NCBI GenBank assembly: GCA_014874425.1
Contig: JACWAG010000276.1
Span: 1-6,569 of the forward strand
DNA: 6,569 nt
Direction: 5' to 3'
From: Syntrophaceae bacterium
GTDB taxonomy: Bacteria; Desulfobacterota; Desulfomonilia; Desulfomonilales; Desulfomonilaceae
The notes beneath the pieces are model-generated. The model ran no database searches and was not told where the DNA came from. It was given only the letters and a program-made list of their open reading frames with translations. The position numbers were made by a program, and so were the translations under genes. Every line of letters begins with the position of its first letter. Position 1 is the first letter of the stretch. Of this stretch, positions 1 through 5,640 are shown one piece after another.

Positions 1-433
1 CAACCAAATTGTCTACCTGAGATTCGATCTCCCTGCTCAATTCGAGGCCAAATGGAGTTATGTCTAAGGGTTCTACTCCGATCACAACCACTGATTTGGG
101 TCCATTTTCGAGTAGCGCACACAAATTTAATGCTTCCACAAGGTCGCTATCATGCGCTGACTGTTTAAACCTGAGGCCTTTAGGTAAGTCCGCCCTTTCA
201 AGTCTGTAGAGGCTACCTGGTTCTCCACCACCCAGGACAGCGTCAATAACTATAAGATGGTCGGATTCCTGAATCGTCGCCAATAGCCACAATCCTTGTG
301 TTCCTCCGTCCACTAGACTCACGTTCTCGGGGAATGCGTAGCATTTCTTCAGTTCTTCGACCACACGTACGCCTACTCCCTCATCTCGAAGTAGTATGTT
401 CCCTACTCCCAGGATTGTTATTCGATCTGTCAT
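1..433 (-). CDS. NiFe-hydrogenase maturation protease (HyaD/HybD family, peptidase M52), 3' end off the window
   Basis: This is an endopeptidase of the family that clips the C-terminal tail from the large subunit of a NiFe hydrogenase after nickel insertion in the cytoplasm. 144 residues are visible from the ATG at 433, with no stop before the window edge; family members are usually about 150-165 residues, so little is missing. The N-terminus carries the family signature GVGNILLRDEGVGVRVVEEL (residues 9-28), then DGGTQG (42-47) and a hydrophobic strand ending in DA (64-65). By alignment from memory with E. coli HybD (Glu16, Asp62, His93), the nickel-sensing ligands are Glu18, Asp64 and His94 (in SAHDSDLVEAL). 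The ATG overlaps the dnaJ stop as ATGA (433-430), which suggests translational coupling. No Shine-Dalgarno at normal spacing is obvious. No hydrogenase structural gene is in view, so the client subunit is unknown; it may lie beyond the left edge. Confidence 0.93.
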   Translation of the reverse strand, partial: MTDRITILGVGNILLRDEGVGVRVVEELKKCYAFPENVSLVDGGTQGLWLLATIQESDHLIVIDAVLGGGEPGSLYRLERADLPKGLRFKQSAHDSDLVEALNLCALLENGPKSVVVIGVEPLDITPFGLELSREIESQVDNLV

Positions 434-1524
434 TTTTTTCTCGAAAAAAATCCTTTTTTCTTGGCTGTGACCTGAGACCCTTCGATCTCCGCCAGTCGTC
501 TAAGCAAATCTTCCTGCTCCTGAGTAAGCTCTTTGGGGGTCTGAATATAAACAACCGTGATGAGGTCTCCACGGCCCCTACCCCGCAAGTGAGGAATACC
601 TTTACCTGACAACCTAAAATCCTGACCCGCCTGAGTGCCTTTCGGGATTTGAATCTTTTCAGCGCCTTCTAGGGTTTTAACTTCGATCTGTCCTCCCAGT
701 GCAGCCAATGCGAAACTTATCGGAGTCAGGACGACGACATTATCTCCCTCTCTTTTGAATAGTTCGTGGGGCTTAACATTTATGTAAACATAGAGATCAC
801 CCGGCGGAGCGCCAGCGTCTCCAGATTCTCCCTCACCGTTCAAACGCAAACGTGATCCGCTTTCTACACCAGGAGGGATCTTTAAAGAAAGTTTCTTGGA
901 AATTAGCACCCTACCTACACCGCGACATTTCTCGCAAGGATCGGTGACAACGGTCCCAGCGCCTTGACAGGTAGGACAAGTGGTGCTGATTGCGAAAAAA
1001 CCCTGAGATCTCGTCACCTGCCCTCTTCCCCCGCAAGTCGAACACACCGACGGAGGGGAACCTCCACGCGTTCCCAGACCATGACAGGATTCACATGACT
1101 CATGTTTGGATATTTCAATCTCAGTTTCTTTGCCAAAAGCAGCGTCCATAAAATCAATATTGAGGTCCAGACGAAGGTCCGCCCCCCTTCTGACACGATT
1201 CATTCGAGAACCGCCCCCGAAACCGAAGAATTCTTCAAATATGTCCCCGAATGAAGAGAAAATGTCGTCAAAATTTCTAAATCCAGTGAATCCCTGTTGC
1301 TGGAGCCCCGAATGCCCGAAACGGTCATAAGTTTTTCGTTTCTCGACGTCGCTTAGGACTTCATAGGCTTCCGCAGCTTCCTTGAACTTCTCTTCGGCGT
1401 CCTTATCCCCTTTGTTGCGGTCAGGGTGATATTGCAACGCCAGTTTACGGTAGGCCTTCTTGATCTCATCCGCCCCTGCGCTTTTGCCAACGCCGAGAAC
1501 CTCATAATAGTCTCTTTTTGTCAT
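430..1524 (-). CDS. dnaJ: Chaperone protein DnaJ (class I Hsp40)
   Basis: DnaJ is a cytoplasmic co-chaperone that delivers unfolded clients to DnaK and stimulates its ATPase. The 364-residue product has all class I parts in order: a J domain (about 3-70) with HPD at 33-35; a short Gly/Phe-rich linker (about 75-106); a zinc-binding domain with four CxxCxGxG repeats at Cys 144/147, 161/164, 183/186 and 197/200; and the beta-rich C-terminal client-binding and dimerisation region (about 210-345). The length is near the usual 370-380. The tail is markedly basic (AKKKGFFSRKK). The ATG at 1524 starts directly on the conserved KRDYYEVLGV segment, with a weak GGA upstream. DnaK and GrpE are not in this window, so this dnaJ is detached from the classical grpE-dnaK-dnaJ layout. 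No CIRCE operator or clear sigma32 promoter was seen in the 90 nt upstream. The 3' end overlaps the next gene and carries a possible slippery site. Confidence 0.98.
   Translation of the reverse strand: MTKRDYYEVLGVGKSAGADEIKKAYRKLALQYHPDRNKGDKDAEEKFKEAAEAYEVLSDVEKRKTYDRFGHSGLQQQGFTGFRNFDDIFSSFGDIFEEFFGFGGGSRMNRVRRGADLRLDLNIDFMDAAFGKETEIEISKHESCESCHGLGTRGGSPPSVCSTCGGRGQVTRSQGFFAISTTCPTCQGAGTVVTDPCEKCRGVGRVLISKKLSLKIPPGVESGSRLRLNGEGESGDAGAPPGDLYVYINVKPHELFKREGDNVVVLTPISFALAALGGQIEVKTLEGAEKIQIPKGTQAGQDFRLSGKGIPHLRGRGRGDLITVVYIQTPKELTQEQEDLLRRLAEIEGSQVTAKKKGFFSRKK
433..456 (-). other. Possible -1 frameshift signal at the dnaJ/protease junction
   Basis: Reading on the minus strand, the last dnaJ codons are AGA AAA AAA followed by TGA. 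This places A_AAA_AAA (439-433), an in-phase X_XXY_YYZ slippery heptamer, directly against the stop codon. The purine-rich Shine-Dalgarno-like AAAGGA lies at 456-451, 11 nt upstream of the heptamer, close to the spacing known to stimulate -1 frameshifting in E. coli dnaX. It is too far from the ATG (17 nt from AAGGA) to be a normal initiation site. A -1 slip would enter the protease frame exactly at its ATG. The motif and spacing are seen in the sequence; use of the site is inference. Confidence 0.35.
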
Positions 1525-1542
1525 AGTTCCAACTCAGATATA

Positions 1543-1561
1543 ATTAAGTAATCGCCTTAAT
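1543..1561. repeat. Short inverted repeat upstream of dnaJ
   Basis: Arms ATTAAG (1543-1548) and CTTAAT (1556-1561) are perfect complements around a 7-nt loop. They lie about 20 nt upstream of the dnaJ ATG. The repeat is AT-rich and has no adjoining T-run, so it is a poor terminator candidate. It could be a small operator or simply chance. It does not match the CIRCE heat-shock operator. Confidence 0.2.
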
Positions 1562-1614
1562 GGCATGACCAATGTACAACCAATCTATACATATGTGCAC
1601 ACTTGGATGGATTG

Positions 1615-1845
1615 TCACCCTCTCGCCGACATTTTTTCGTCCTGCCCTTCGTGTTCGTTGTTCGGTTTGTCCGCACAGGGGGCGATTTCACCTTGTTTGA
1701 TTAGCATGTTGATGACACACGCTCCCCTGTATTGACAATAAATGTTAGGGCTGTGGCAACACGCGCATTCCTCGCACATGTGGTTTCCATCTTTTTGACA
1801 AAAATAATTCCCCGGACGATCCGGATGCCTGTAACACTTGTTCAT
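1615..1845 (-). CDS. Small Cys-rich B-box-like zinc-finger protein of unknown function
   Basis: A 76-residue protein with nine Cys (4, 16, 24, 27, 29, 30, 37, 43, 57) and four His (7, 22, 31, 65). The first 27 residues follow the order C4-x2-H7-x8-C16-x2-D19-x4-C24-x2-C27. This fits the C-H-C-D-C-C spacing of B-box zinc fingers, although the final His pair is not clearly present. A second cluster, Cys29, Cys30, His31, Cys37 and Cys43, could hold another metal. The C-terminal 20 residues are charged and probably disordered. I see no signal peptide or membrane segment, so it is probably cytoplasmic. I recall similar short CxxHPxR...CEEC proteins in related bacteria but know of no assigned role. 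A very strong Shine-Dalgarno supports translation. It could bind zinc or an iron-sulfur cluster; the sequence cannot tell which. Confidence 0.78.
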   Translation of the reverse strand: MNKCYRHPDRPGNYFCQKDGNHMCEECACCHSPNIYCQYRGACVINMLIKQGEIAPCADKPNNEHEGQDEKMSARG

Positions 1846-1856
1846 AGCTATGACAA

Positions 1857-1865
1857 CCTCCTCTT
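1857..1865 (-). promoter_or_regulatory. Strong Shine-Dalgarno of the B-box-like gene
   Basis: AAGAGGAGG on the minus strand is a near-perfect complement of the 16S rRNA tail. It sits 11 nt upstream of the ATG at 1845, which is slightly long. The only nearer start-like triplet, a TTG immediately after it, runs into TAG within two codons, so the ATG is the supported start. Confidence 0.65.
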
Positions 1866-1919
1866 ACGCAATCTTTCAAAGGGAAGCCAAAACAGAAATC
1901 CGCTTTTCGACCTCGTTTT

Positions 1920-2054
1920 TTACAACTTTCTCAGGTCAAGATAAAGCTTCTCAATTTGATGACGAGCTACCATCAAATTTGCATGCAACGTAGGATCCAC
2001 TTCTTCCAGGTTCGCCCATCTTCTAAAACAGGTCCAAATAGTCGATAATTTCAA
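1920..2054 (-). CDS. Possible 44-residue ORF with a TTG start, unrecognised
   Basis: An open frame lies between the TANGO2-family gene and the B-box-like gene. It would start with TTG 2 nt after the TANGO2-family stop and end with TAA at 1922-1920. Its second half has a plausible amphipathic helix: WANLEEVDPTLHANL (13-27) followed by ARHQIEKLYLDLRKL (30-44). The junction TAG-AA-TTG-AAA is identical to the hemB/ahbD junction, where the TTG is a real start. Against it, no Shine-Dalgarno is visible, an open frame this short arises easily by chance, and I recognise no family. It could also be the remnant of a larger gene. An ATG-started frame from 2009 gives only 22 codons and is less likely. Confidence 0.2.
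   Translation of the reverse strand: MKLSTIWTCFRRWANLEEVDPTLHANLMVARHQIEKLYLDLRKL
1953..1979. repeat. Perfect 9-bp inverted repeat between genes
   Basis: AATTTGATG (1953-1961) and CATCAAATT (1971-1979) are exact reverse complements separated by a 9-nt loop. The repeat lies in the 211-nt gap between the TANGO2-family gene and the B-box-like gene. The stem is AT-rich and has no U-tract on the minus strand, so it is a weak terminator candidate. A dyad operator or an RNA-processing stem is also possible. The possible 44-residue ORF runs through it. Confidence 0.4.
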
Positions 2055-2056
2055 TT

Positions 2057-2848
2057 CTAAGCCGTGGGTAGGATTATGGAATTTAGCTTAAATTCAAATT
2101 TCTTCTCAGTGAACTGACTAGGATCGTGACCGTGGTAACTTCTCTCTATAAAAGTTACCTTGTTTTCTAAATCAATCAATAAAACAGTGGACGAACGAGT
2201 GCCATAGACCGAACTTGTGATAAATATCGGGGCAAGAATCCGCTCCCACTCCAAGCCTACTCCTGTATCTGGAAGAAATTCATTGCCGGGACATTTTTTA
2301 TCAGTAAGAATCTGAAAAATCGCTTCCGGACAAAGCTCCTCATCCGTGGAAATGAGCTGACGGAGAGAGTCCCGACCCATTTTCACCTTAGGCCAGGGAG
2401 TGTCCAACAAATGATTGCTTAATCCATATGTTCCCGCTGTCAGACTTTGGAAGTTTTCCGATTGGCTTGACATAAAATGGATTTGATCTTGATTTCCAAA
2501 CAATAAGTTAAAATCATTGTAATTATGTGCTGTAGTCATAACCCTTTGATAATATTTAAGAGGCTTATCCCGACATTTCAAGAAATCGCTAACCAAATGG
2601 CCTCTAGAGAGCACACTGGTTTTTATGTTGGAAAGATTACGGAAATTTGTGAGTGCTGCTATTCGCCCAGTCTTGGTAATACCTAACCATGTTCCACCAT
2701 GTTTCAGGTCTCTGCCGGCCAGCACGTTGGGTTCATCTTCCCAGAAATCCGCGGGTGCTGTGGGCCTATCATAAAACTCATCTCGGTTAGCGGCCAAAAC
2801 CAGCCGGTAGTGAGAATGGCTGTAAAACGAAAGTAGAATCAAGCACAT
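2057..2848 (-). CDS. TANGO2/NRDE family protein
   Basis: A 263-residue protein of the TANGO2 (NRDE) family, named after the motif seen here as ANRDEFYDRPT at residues 20-30. Further family features are the MC start (Cys2), a WEDEPNVLAGRD-like segment (about 36-47) and HGGTWLGI followed by a GRIAALTNFR stretch (about 50-70). Length matches the usual 250-280. Eukaryotic and bacterial homologues have been implicated in heme trafficking; acyl-CoA binding has also been proposed, so the biochemical role is not settled. No signal peptide is evident. The ATG at 2848 has only a weak AGAGA ribosome site. It lies 69 nt downstream of the hydrolase gene in the same direction, without an obvious terminator, so co-transcription with hemB-ahbD is plausible. 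That context favours a heme-handling role here (inference). Confidence 0.92.
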   Translation of the reverse strand: MCLILLSFYSHSHYRLVLAANRDEFYDRPTAPADFWEDEPNVLAGRDLKHGGTWLGITKTGRIAALTNFRNLSNIKTSVLSRGHLVSDFLKCRDKPLKYYQRVMTTAHNYNDFNLLFGNQDQIHFMSSQSENFQSLTAGTYGLSNHLLDTPWPKVKMGRDSLRQLISTDEELCPEAIFQILTDKKCPGNEFLPDTGVGLEWERILAPIFITSSVYGTRSSTVLLIDLENKVTFIERSYHGHDPSQFTEKKFEFKLNSIILPTA

Positions 2849-2881
2849 GACGTCTCTTGATTTGGAGGTAGACGAAAAACA

Positions 2882-2898
2882 TCAATTGGTTCAATTGG
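2882..2898. repeat. Two tandem TCAATTGG copies upstream of the TANGO2-family gene
   Basis: TCAATTGG occurs at 2882-2889 and 2891-2898 with a 9-nt period. Each copy contains the palindrome CAATTG, so the pair also reads as an inverted repeat with a 3-nt centre. It lies in the 69-nt gap before the TANGO2-family gene. It could be a protein-binding site or a small hairpin; chance is not excluded. Confidence 0.3.
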
Positions 2899-2917
2899 AT
2901 GGAACATCTTTGAAAAT

Positions 2918-3547
2918 CTAAACGAAACCGTTCTCTCTCTTCTCTCGGCCTATTGTAGAAGTAGGGGTTGACCCGTAATTATGGCCGGGAAGAACAATTG
3001 TGTCATCAGGAAGTGTGAACAGCCTAGTCCTGATTGAATTCTGGAGCACCTGGTAAGAACCTCCAGGAAGGTCGGTCCTGCCAACTCCCCCTACAAAAAG
3101 AGTGTCTCCTGTGATCACGTGTCCAGGAAAATAAAGGCATATTCCACCCAGAGTATGTCCAGGTGTGTGAATCACTCTTACCGATTCATTTCCGAAAGTT
3201 ATCAGGTCATGATCCTTGAGTAGCACAGTTGGAGGCGGGGAAGGCTCCGCTCCAAACATGGCGAGCATGGTGAGATTTGGATGCACGAGGTCCGGAGCGT
3301 CCAATTCGTGAATCGCAATTGCTGCGGAAGTGGCTTGTTGCGCTTCTTTATTTCCAGCAGTATGGTCCACGTGGCTATGAGTATTAACTATATGTGTTAT
3401 TTGGGTTATGCCTCGATGCTTCGCATTATTCAAAATCGGGCCGACAGGACCCCCTGGATCAATAATTATGCCGACACCGGTTTCTCCATCCCCAAGCACA
3501 TAACAAAAGATTTCGAAACTACCAATTTGGATTTGTTCTATTATCAT
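2918..3547 (-). CDS. Metallo-beta-lactamase fold hydrolase, glyoxalase II-like
   Basis: A 209-residue cytoplasmic hydrolase of the metallo-beta-lactamase superfamily. The dinuclear metal site is complete: THSHVDH at 56-62 (His57, His59, Asp61, His62), His131 in HTPGHTLGG, Asp148 in GDTLFVGGVGRTD and His189 in LPGHNYG. The GDTLF...GRTDLPGG segment and the compact C-terminus resemble the YcbL-type group, which lacks the full glutathione-binding C-terminal domain of classical GloB. The open frame extends to 3673, but the ATG at 3547 is the better start: it has GGAG 6 nt upstream, it overlaps the ahbD stop as ATGA, and residues before it would come from antisense reading of ahbD. Tight coupling to ahbD suggests it is made together with heme synthase. 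The substrate is not deducible; thioester hydrolysis is the usual reaction of relatives. Confidence 0.95.
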   Translation of the reverse strand: MIIEQIQIGSFEIFCYVLGDGETGVGIIIDPGGPVGPILNNAKHRGITQITHIVNTHSHVDHTAGNKEAQQATSAAIAIHELDAPDLVHPNLTMLAMFGAEPSPPPTVLLKDHDLITFGNESVRVIHTPGHTLGGICLYFPGHVITGDTLFVGGVGRTDLPGGSYQVLQNSIRTRLFTLPDDTIVLPGHNYGSTPTSTIGREKRENGFV

Positions 3548-4614
3548 GAAACGCTCCAGGTTTTGATAAACGCAGGCGGTTGATAAGCGCAATATGGCTC
3601 CTCGGCCATGTGACGTCCGGTCAACTCGTAAGCTCTGGCCCTGCATCCTCCACAGAATCGTACACAATCGCACTTACCACATTTGCCTTCAAGCATTTTG
3701 AAATTCCTGAGTTCCTGAAATAGTTCTGATTCGAGCCAGACCTGGCTAAAATCCATGTCTCTGATCGAACCCGCCTTATCGTCAAAATAACCACAGGGTT
3801 GAACATCTCCTACATGCGATACAAAGGCAAAGGATAGGCCTCCGAGACAACCTCTAGTGTGCGCATTGAGTCCAAACGTGTTTTCGCTGACCTCTAATCC
3901 TTCACGGGCGGCTTGTTGTCTCAATATCCTGTAATATTGAGGAGCGCAAGTAGCCTTTGTTTCCAGTTTGGTTTTACGACCAATCCGATAGAATTCCAGG
4001 AGTGTTTGCTCATACTCTTCCGGTCCCATTTCTTCTCCGGACATGTCTCGGGCTCGGCCAGTAGGCACCAGTAGAAAGACGTGAAACGCTGCAGCGTCCA
4101 ATCTCTCGGCCAGACTGACCATCTCATGGAGTTGATGACGGTTACGTCTTGTCAGAGTCGTATTGATCTGCACACCCACCCCGGCCGATCTGAGCATCTC
4201 AATTCCATTAAGAGAGGACTCAAACGCCCCCGGGACACCACGAAAAGCGTCATGATCTTTTGAGGCAGGACCATCAAGACTTACGCTCGCTCGAGGAATT
4301 CCCACTTTTGCAATCTCGATGGCAATTTCGCGTGTCACTAGTGCGCCGTTGGTAGCCAATACTGCTCTCAGACCGGTTTTTATAGCATGGTCCGCTAGTT
4401 GAAAAAAATCCTTCCTTAGTAAAGGCTCTCCACCTGTCATTATGAGTATCGGTGTTCCTTGCTCCCGAATCCCTTCTATAAGCTTTATACTTTCATCGTG
4501 AGTAAGCTCATTGGGATCAATTGCATCCGACGCGCCTGCACGGCAATGCACGCATTTTAGATTGCACTGCCTTGTCATCTCCCAGGCCACCAGTCTCAAG
4601 GAAAATGGTTTCAA
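3544..4614 (-). CDS. ahbD: Radical SAM heme b synthase of the siroheme-dependent pathway (AhbD)
   Basis: AhbD removes the carboxyl groups of two propionate side chains of iron-coproporphyrin III to give the vinyls of heme b, the last step of the alternative heme route in sulfate reducers and archaea. The 356-residue product opens with RLVAWEMTRQCNLKCVHCRA; Cys17, Cys21 and Cys24 form the CX3CX2C radical SAM cluster site. GGEP (61-64) is the SAM-binding motif. The C-terminus is a SPASM-type auxiliary cluster region: Cys256-x12-Gly-x4-Cys274, then Cys312, 315, 317, 321, 324 and 342. The start codon is TTG at 4614-4612, 2 nt after the hemB stop, with AGAGG 5 nt upstream; the first ATG (Met13) would delete the conserved AWE segment. 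AhbC and NirJ proteins are close relatives. The N-terminal RLVAWE signature and the hemB linkage favour AhbD. Confidence 0.88.
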   Translation of the reverse strand: MKPFSLRLVAWEMTRQCNLKCVHCRAGASDAIDPNELTHDESIKLIEGIREQGTPILIMTGGEPLLRKDFFQLADHAIKTGLRAVLATNGALVTREIAIEIAKVGIPRASVSLDGPASKDHDAFRGVPGAFESSLNGIEMLRSAGVGVQINTTLTRRNRHQLHEMVSLAERLDAAAFHVFLLVPTGRARDMSGEEMGPEEYEQTLLEFYRIGRKTKLETKATCAPQYYRILRQQAAREGLEVSENTFGLNAHTRGCLGGLSFAFVSHVGDVQPCGYFDDKAGSIRDMDFSQVWLESELFQELRNFKMLEGKCGKCDCVRFCGGCRARAYELTGRHMAEEPYCAYQPPAFIKTWSVS

Positions 4615-4616
4615 TT

Positions 4617-5606
4617 CTACCTCTTGCTTGAAAGCTGAAGAATAGCCCTAGCGGCTTCAAGGGCATGATAGGTTATTATAAGGTCCGCTCCGGCCCTCTT
4701 GATTGAGGTTAAGATCTCCAGCATACATCGTTCGCCATCAATCCAATTATTTTGCGCAGCCGCTTTCACCATAGCGTACTCACCACTTACATTATATGCA
4801 GCCACGGGCCGATTGAATGAAGTTCGGACACGCCATATGACATCAAGGTAAGAAAGCGCCGGCTTTACCATAACGATGTCGGCCCCCTCATCTATGTCGA
4901 GTTCAACTTCTCGCATCGCTTCGTCTGTATTTGCAGGGTCCATTTGATAAGATTTTCGATCCCCAAATTGAGGAGCCGATTGAGCCGCGTCACGGAACGG
5001 TCCATAAAACGCGGAACAATATTTTGCAGAATAGGCCATTATGGGAATAGATTCATGGCCCGATTCGTCAAGCGCTTCCCTTATCGCTGAGACCCTGCCA
5101 TCCATCATATCACTTGGAGCGACCATATCGGCGCCTGCCTGGACGTGTGAGAGCGAGACTTTAGCCAGAATATCCAGTGTCGAGTCATTATCTACTTCAC
5201 CGTGCGAAATGATTCCGCAGTGTCCGTGATCAGTATATTCACACAAACAAACATCAGTGATTACTATTAGTTCGGGGTAGGCGTTCTTGAGTCCTCTGAT
5301 TGCTCGCTGCGTAACGCCTTCTTTAGCATAAGCCTGTGAACCCACAGCGTCCTTTTCCAATGGGACCCCGAATAAAATGACAGCGGGGACACCGCTTCGT
5401 ACGACTTCGTGAGCCTCTTTGACCAACACGTCCGTCGAATACTGGAATTGGCCGGGCAATGATTCCAGGGGATTTTTTATTCCCTTTCCTTCAACAACGA
5501 AAAGGGGAAGAATAAAATCAGAAATTTCCAATTGGGTTTCACGAACCATTTTCCGAAGGGTGTCGTTCTTTCTCAACCGTCTTGGTCTATATTCCGGGAA
5601 GCGCAT
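4617..5606 (-). CDS. hemB: Delta-aminolevulinic acid dehydratase (porphobilinogen synthase)
   Basis: HemB condenses two 5-aminolevulinate molecules into porphobilinogen, the first common step of all tetrapyrrole synthesis, in the cytoplasm. The 329-residue product has the usual length and motifs. The zinc-type cysteine cluster is DVCLCEYTDHGHCG with Cys120, 122 and 130. The Schiff-base lysines are Lys195 in YSAKYCSAFYGPFR and Lys248 in MVKPA. The three cysteines mark the zinc-dependent class rather than the Asp-rich magnesium class. The frame is open to 5672, but the ATG at 5606 is chosen: it has AAGGAGA at ideal spacing, begins at the usual family N-terminus (RFPEYRPRRLRK), and lies downstream of the promoter, whereas the longer version would start upstream of the predicted transcript. 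It is first in a minus-strand run with ahbD 2 nt behind. Confidence 0.98.
   Translation of the reverse strand: MRFPEYRPRRLRKNDTLRKMVRETQLEISDFILPLFVVEGKGIKNPLESLPGQFQYSTDVLVKEAHEVVRSGVPAVILFGVPLEKDAVGSQAYAKEGVTQRAIRGLKNAYPELIVITDVCLCEYTDHGHCGIISHGEVDNDSTLDILAKVSLSHVQAGADMVAPSDMMDGRVSAIREALDESGHESIPIMAYSAKYCSAFYGPFRDAAQSAPQFGDRKSYQMDPANTDEAMREVELDIDEGADIVMVKPALSYLDVIWRVRTSFNRPVAAYNVSGEYAMVKAAAQNNWIDGERCMLEILTSIKRAGADLIITYHALEAARAILQLSSKR
4619..4625 (-). promoter_or_regulatory. Ribosome binding site supporting the TTG start of ahbD
   Basis: AAGAGGT on the minus strand lies in the last codons of hemB. Its AGAGG core is 5 nt from the TTG at 4614, which is normal initiation spacing. Together with the conserved residues encoded directly after the TTG, it decides the non-ATG start. 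Confidence 0.6.
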
Positions 5607-5610
5607 TTTA

Positions 5611-5617
5611 TCTCCTT
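5611..5617 (-). promoter_or_regulatory. Ribosome binding site of hemB
   Basis: AAGGAGA on the minus strand is followed by TAAA and the ATG at 5606. The strength and spacing fix the hemB start at 5606 rather than at the upstream in-frame ATG at 5672. Confidence 0.8.
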
Positions 5618-5640
5618 GAAATTTAAGGTTAACTCGAGAG

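Noticed and set aside
298..609. Plus-strand open frame of 103 residues
   Set aside because: It is antisense to the dnaJ 3' end and the protease 5' end, both clearly real, and shows no recognisable motif.
1525..1614. CIRCE or sigma32 heat-shock control upstream of dnaJ
   Set aside because: No TTAGCACTC/GAGTGCTAA dyad and no sigma32-like pair were found in the 90-nt gap.
1953..1979. Intrinsic terminator after the TANGO2-family gene
   Set aside because: The stem is AT-rich and not followed by a U-tract in the direction of transcription.
3548..3673. N-terminal extension of the hydrolase to the upstream start at 3673
   Set aside because: These 42 residues would be out-of-frame reading of ahbD. 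The ATG at 3547 has a ribosome site and the family's normal N-terminus.
3544..4614. AhbC or NirJ identity for the radical SAM gene
   Set aside because: The RLVAWE-type N-terminus before CX3CX2C and the adjacency to hemB fit AhbD better. A profile search against the AhbC, AhbD and NirJ families would settle it.
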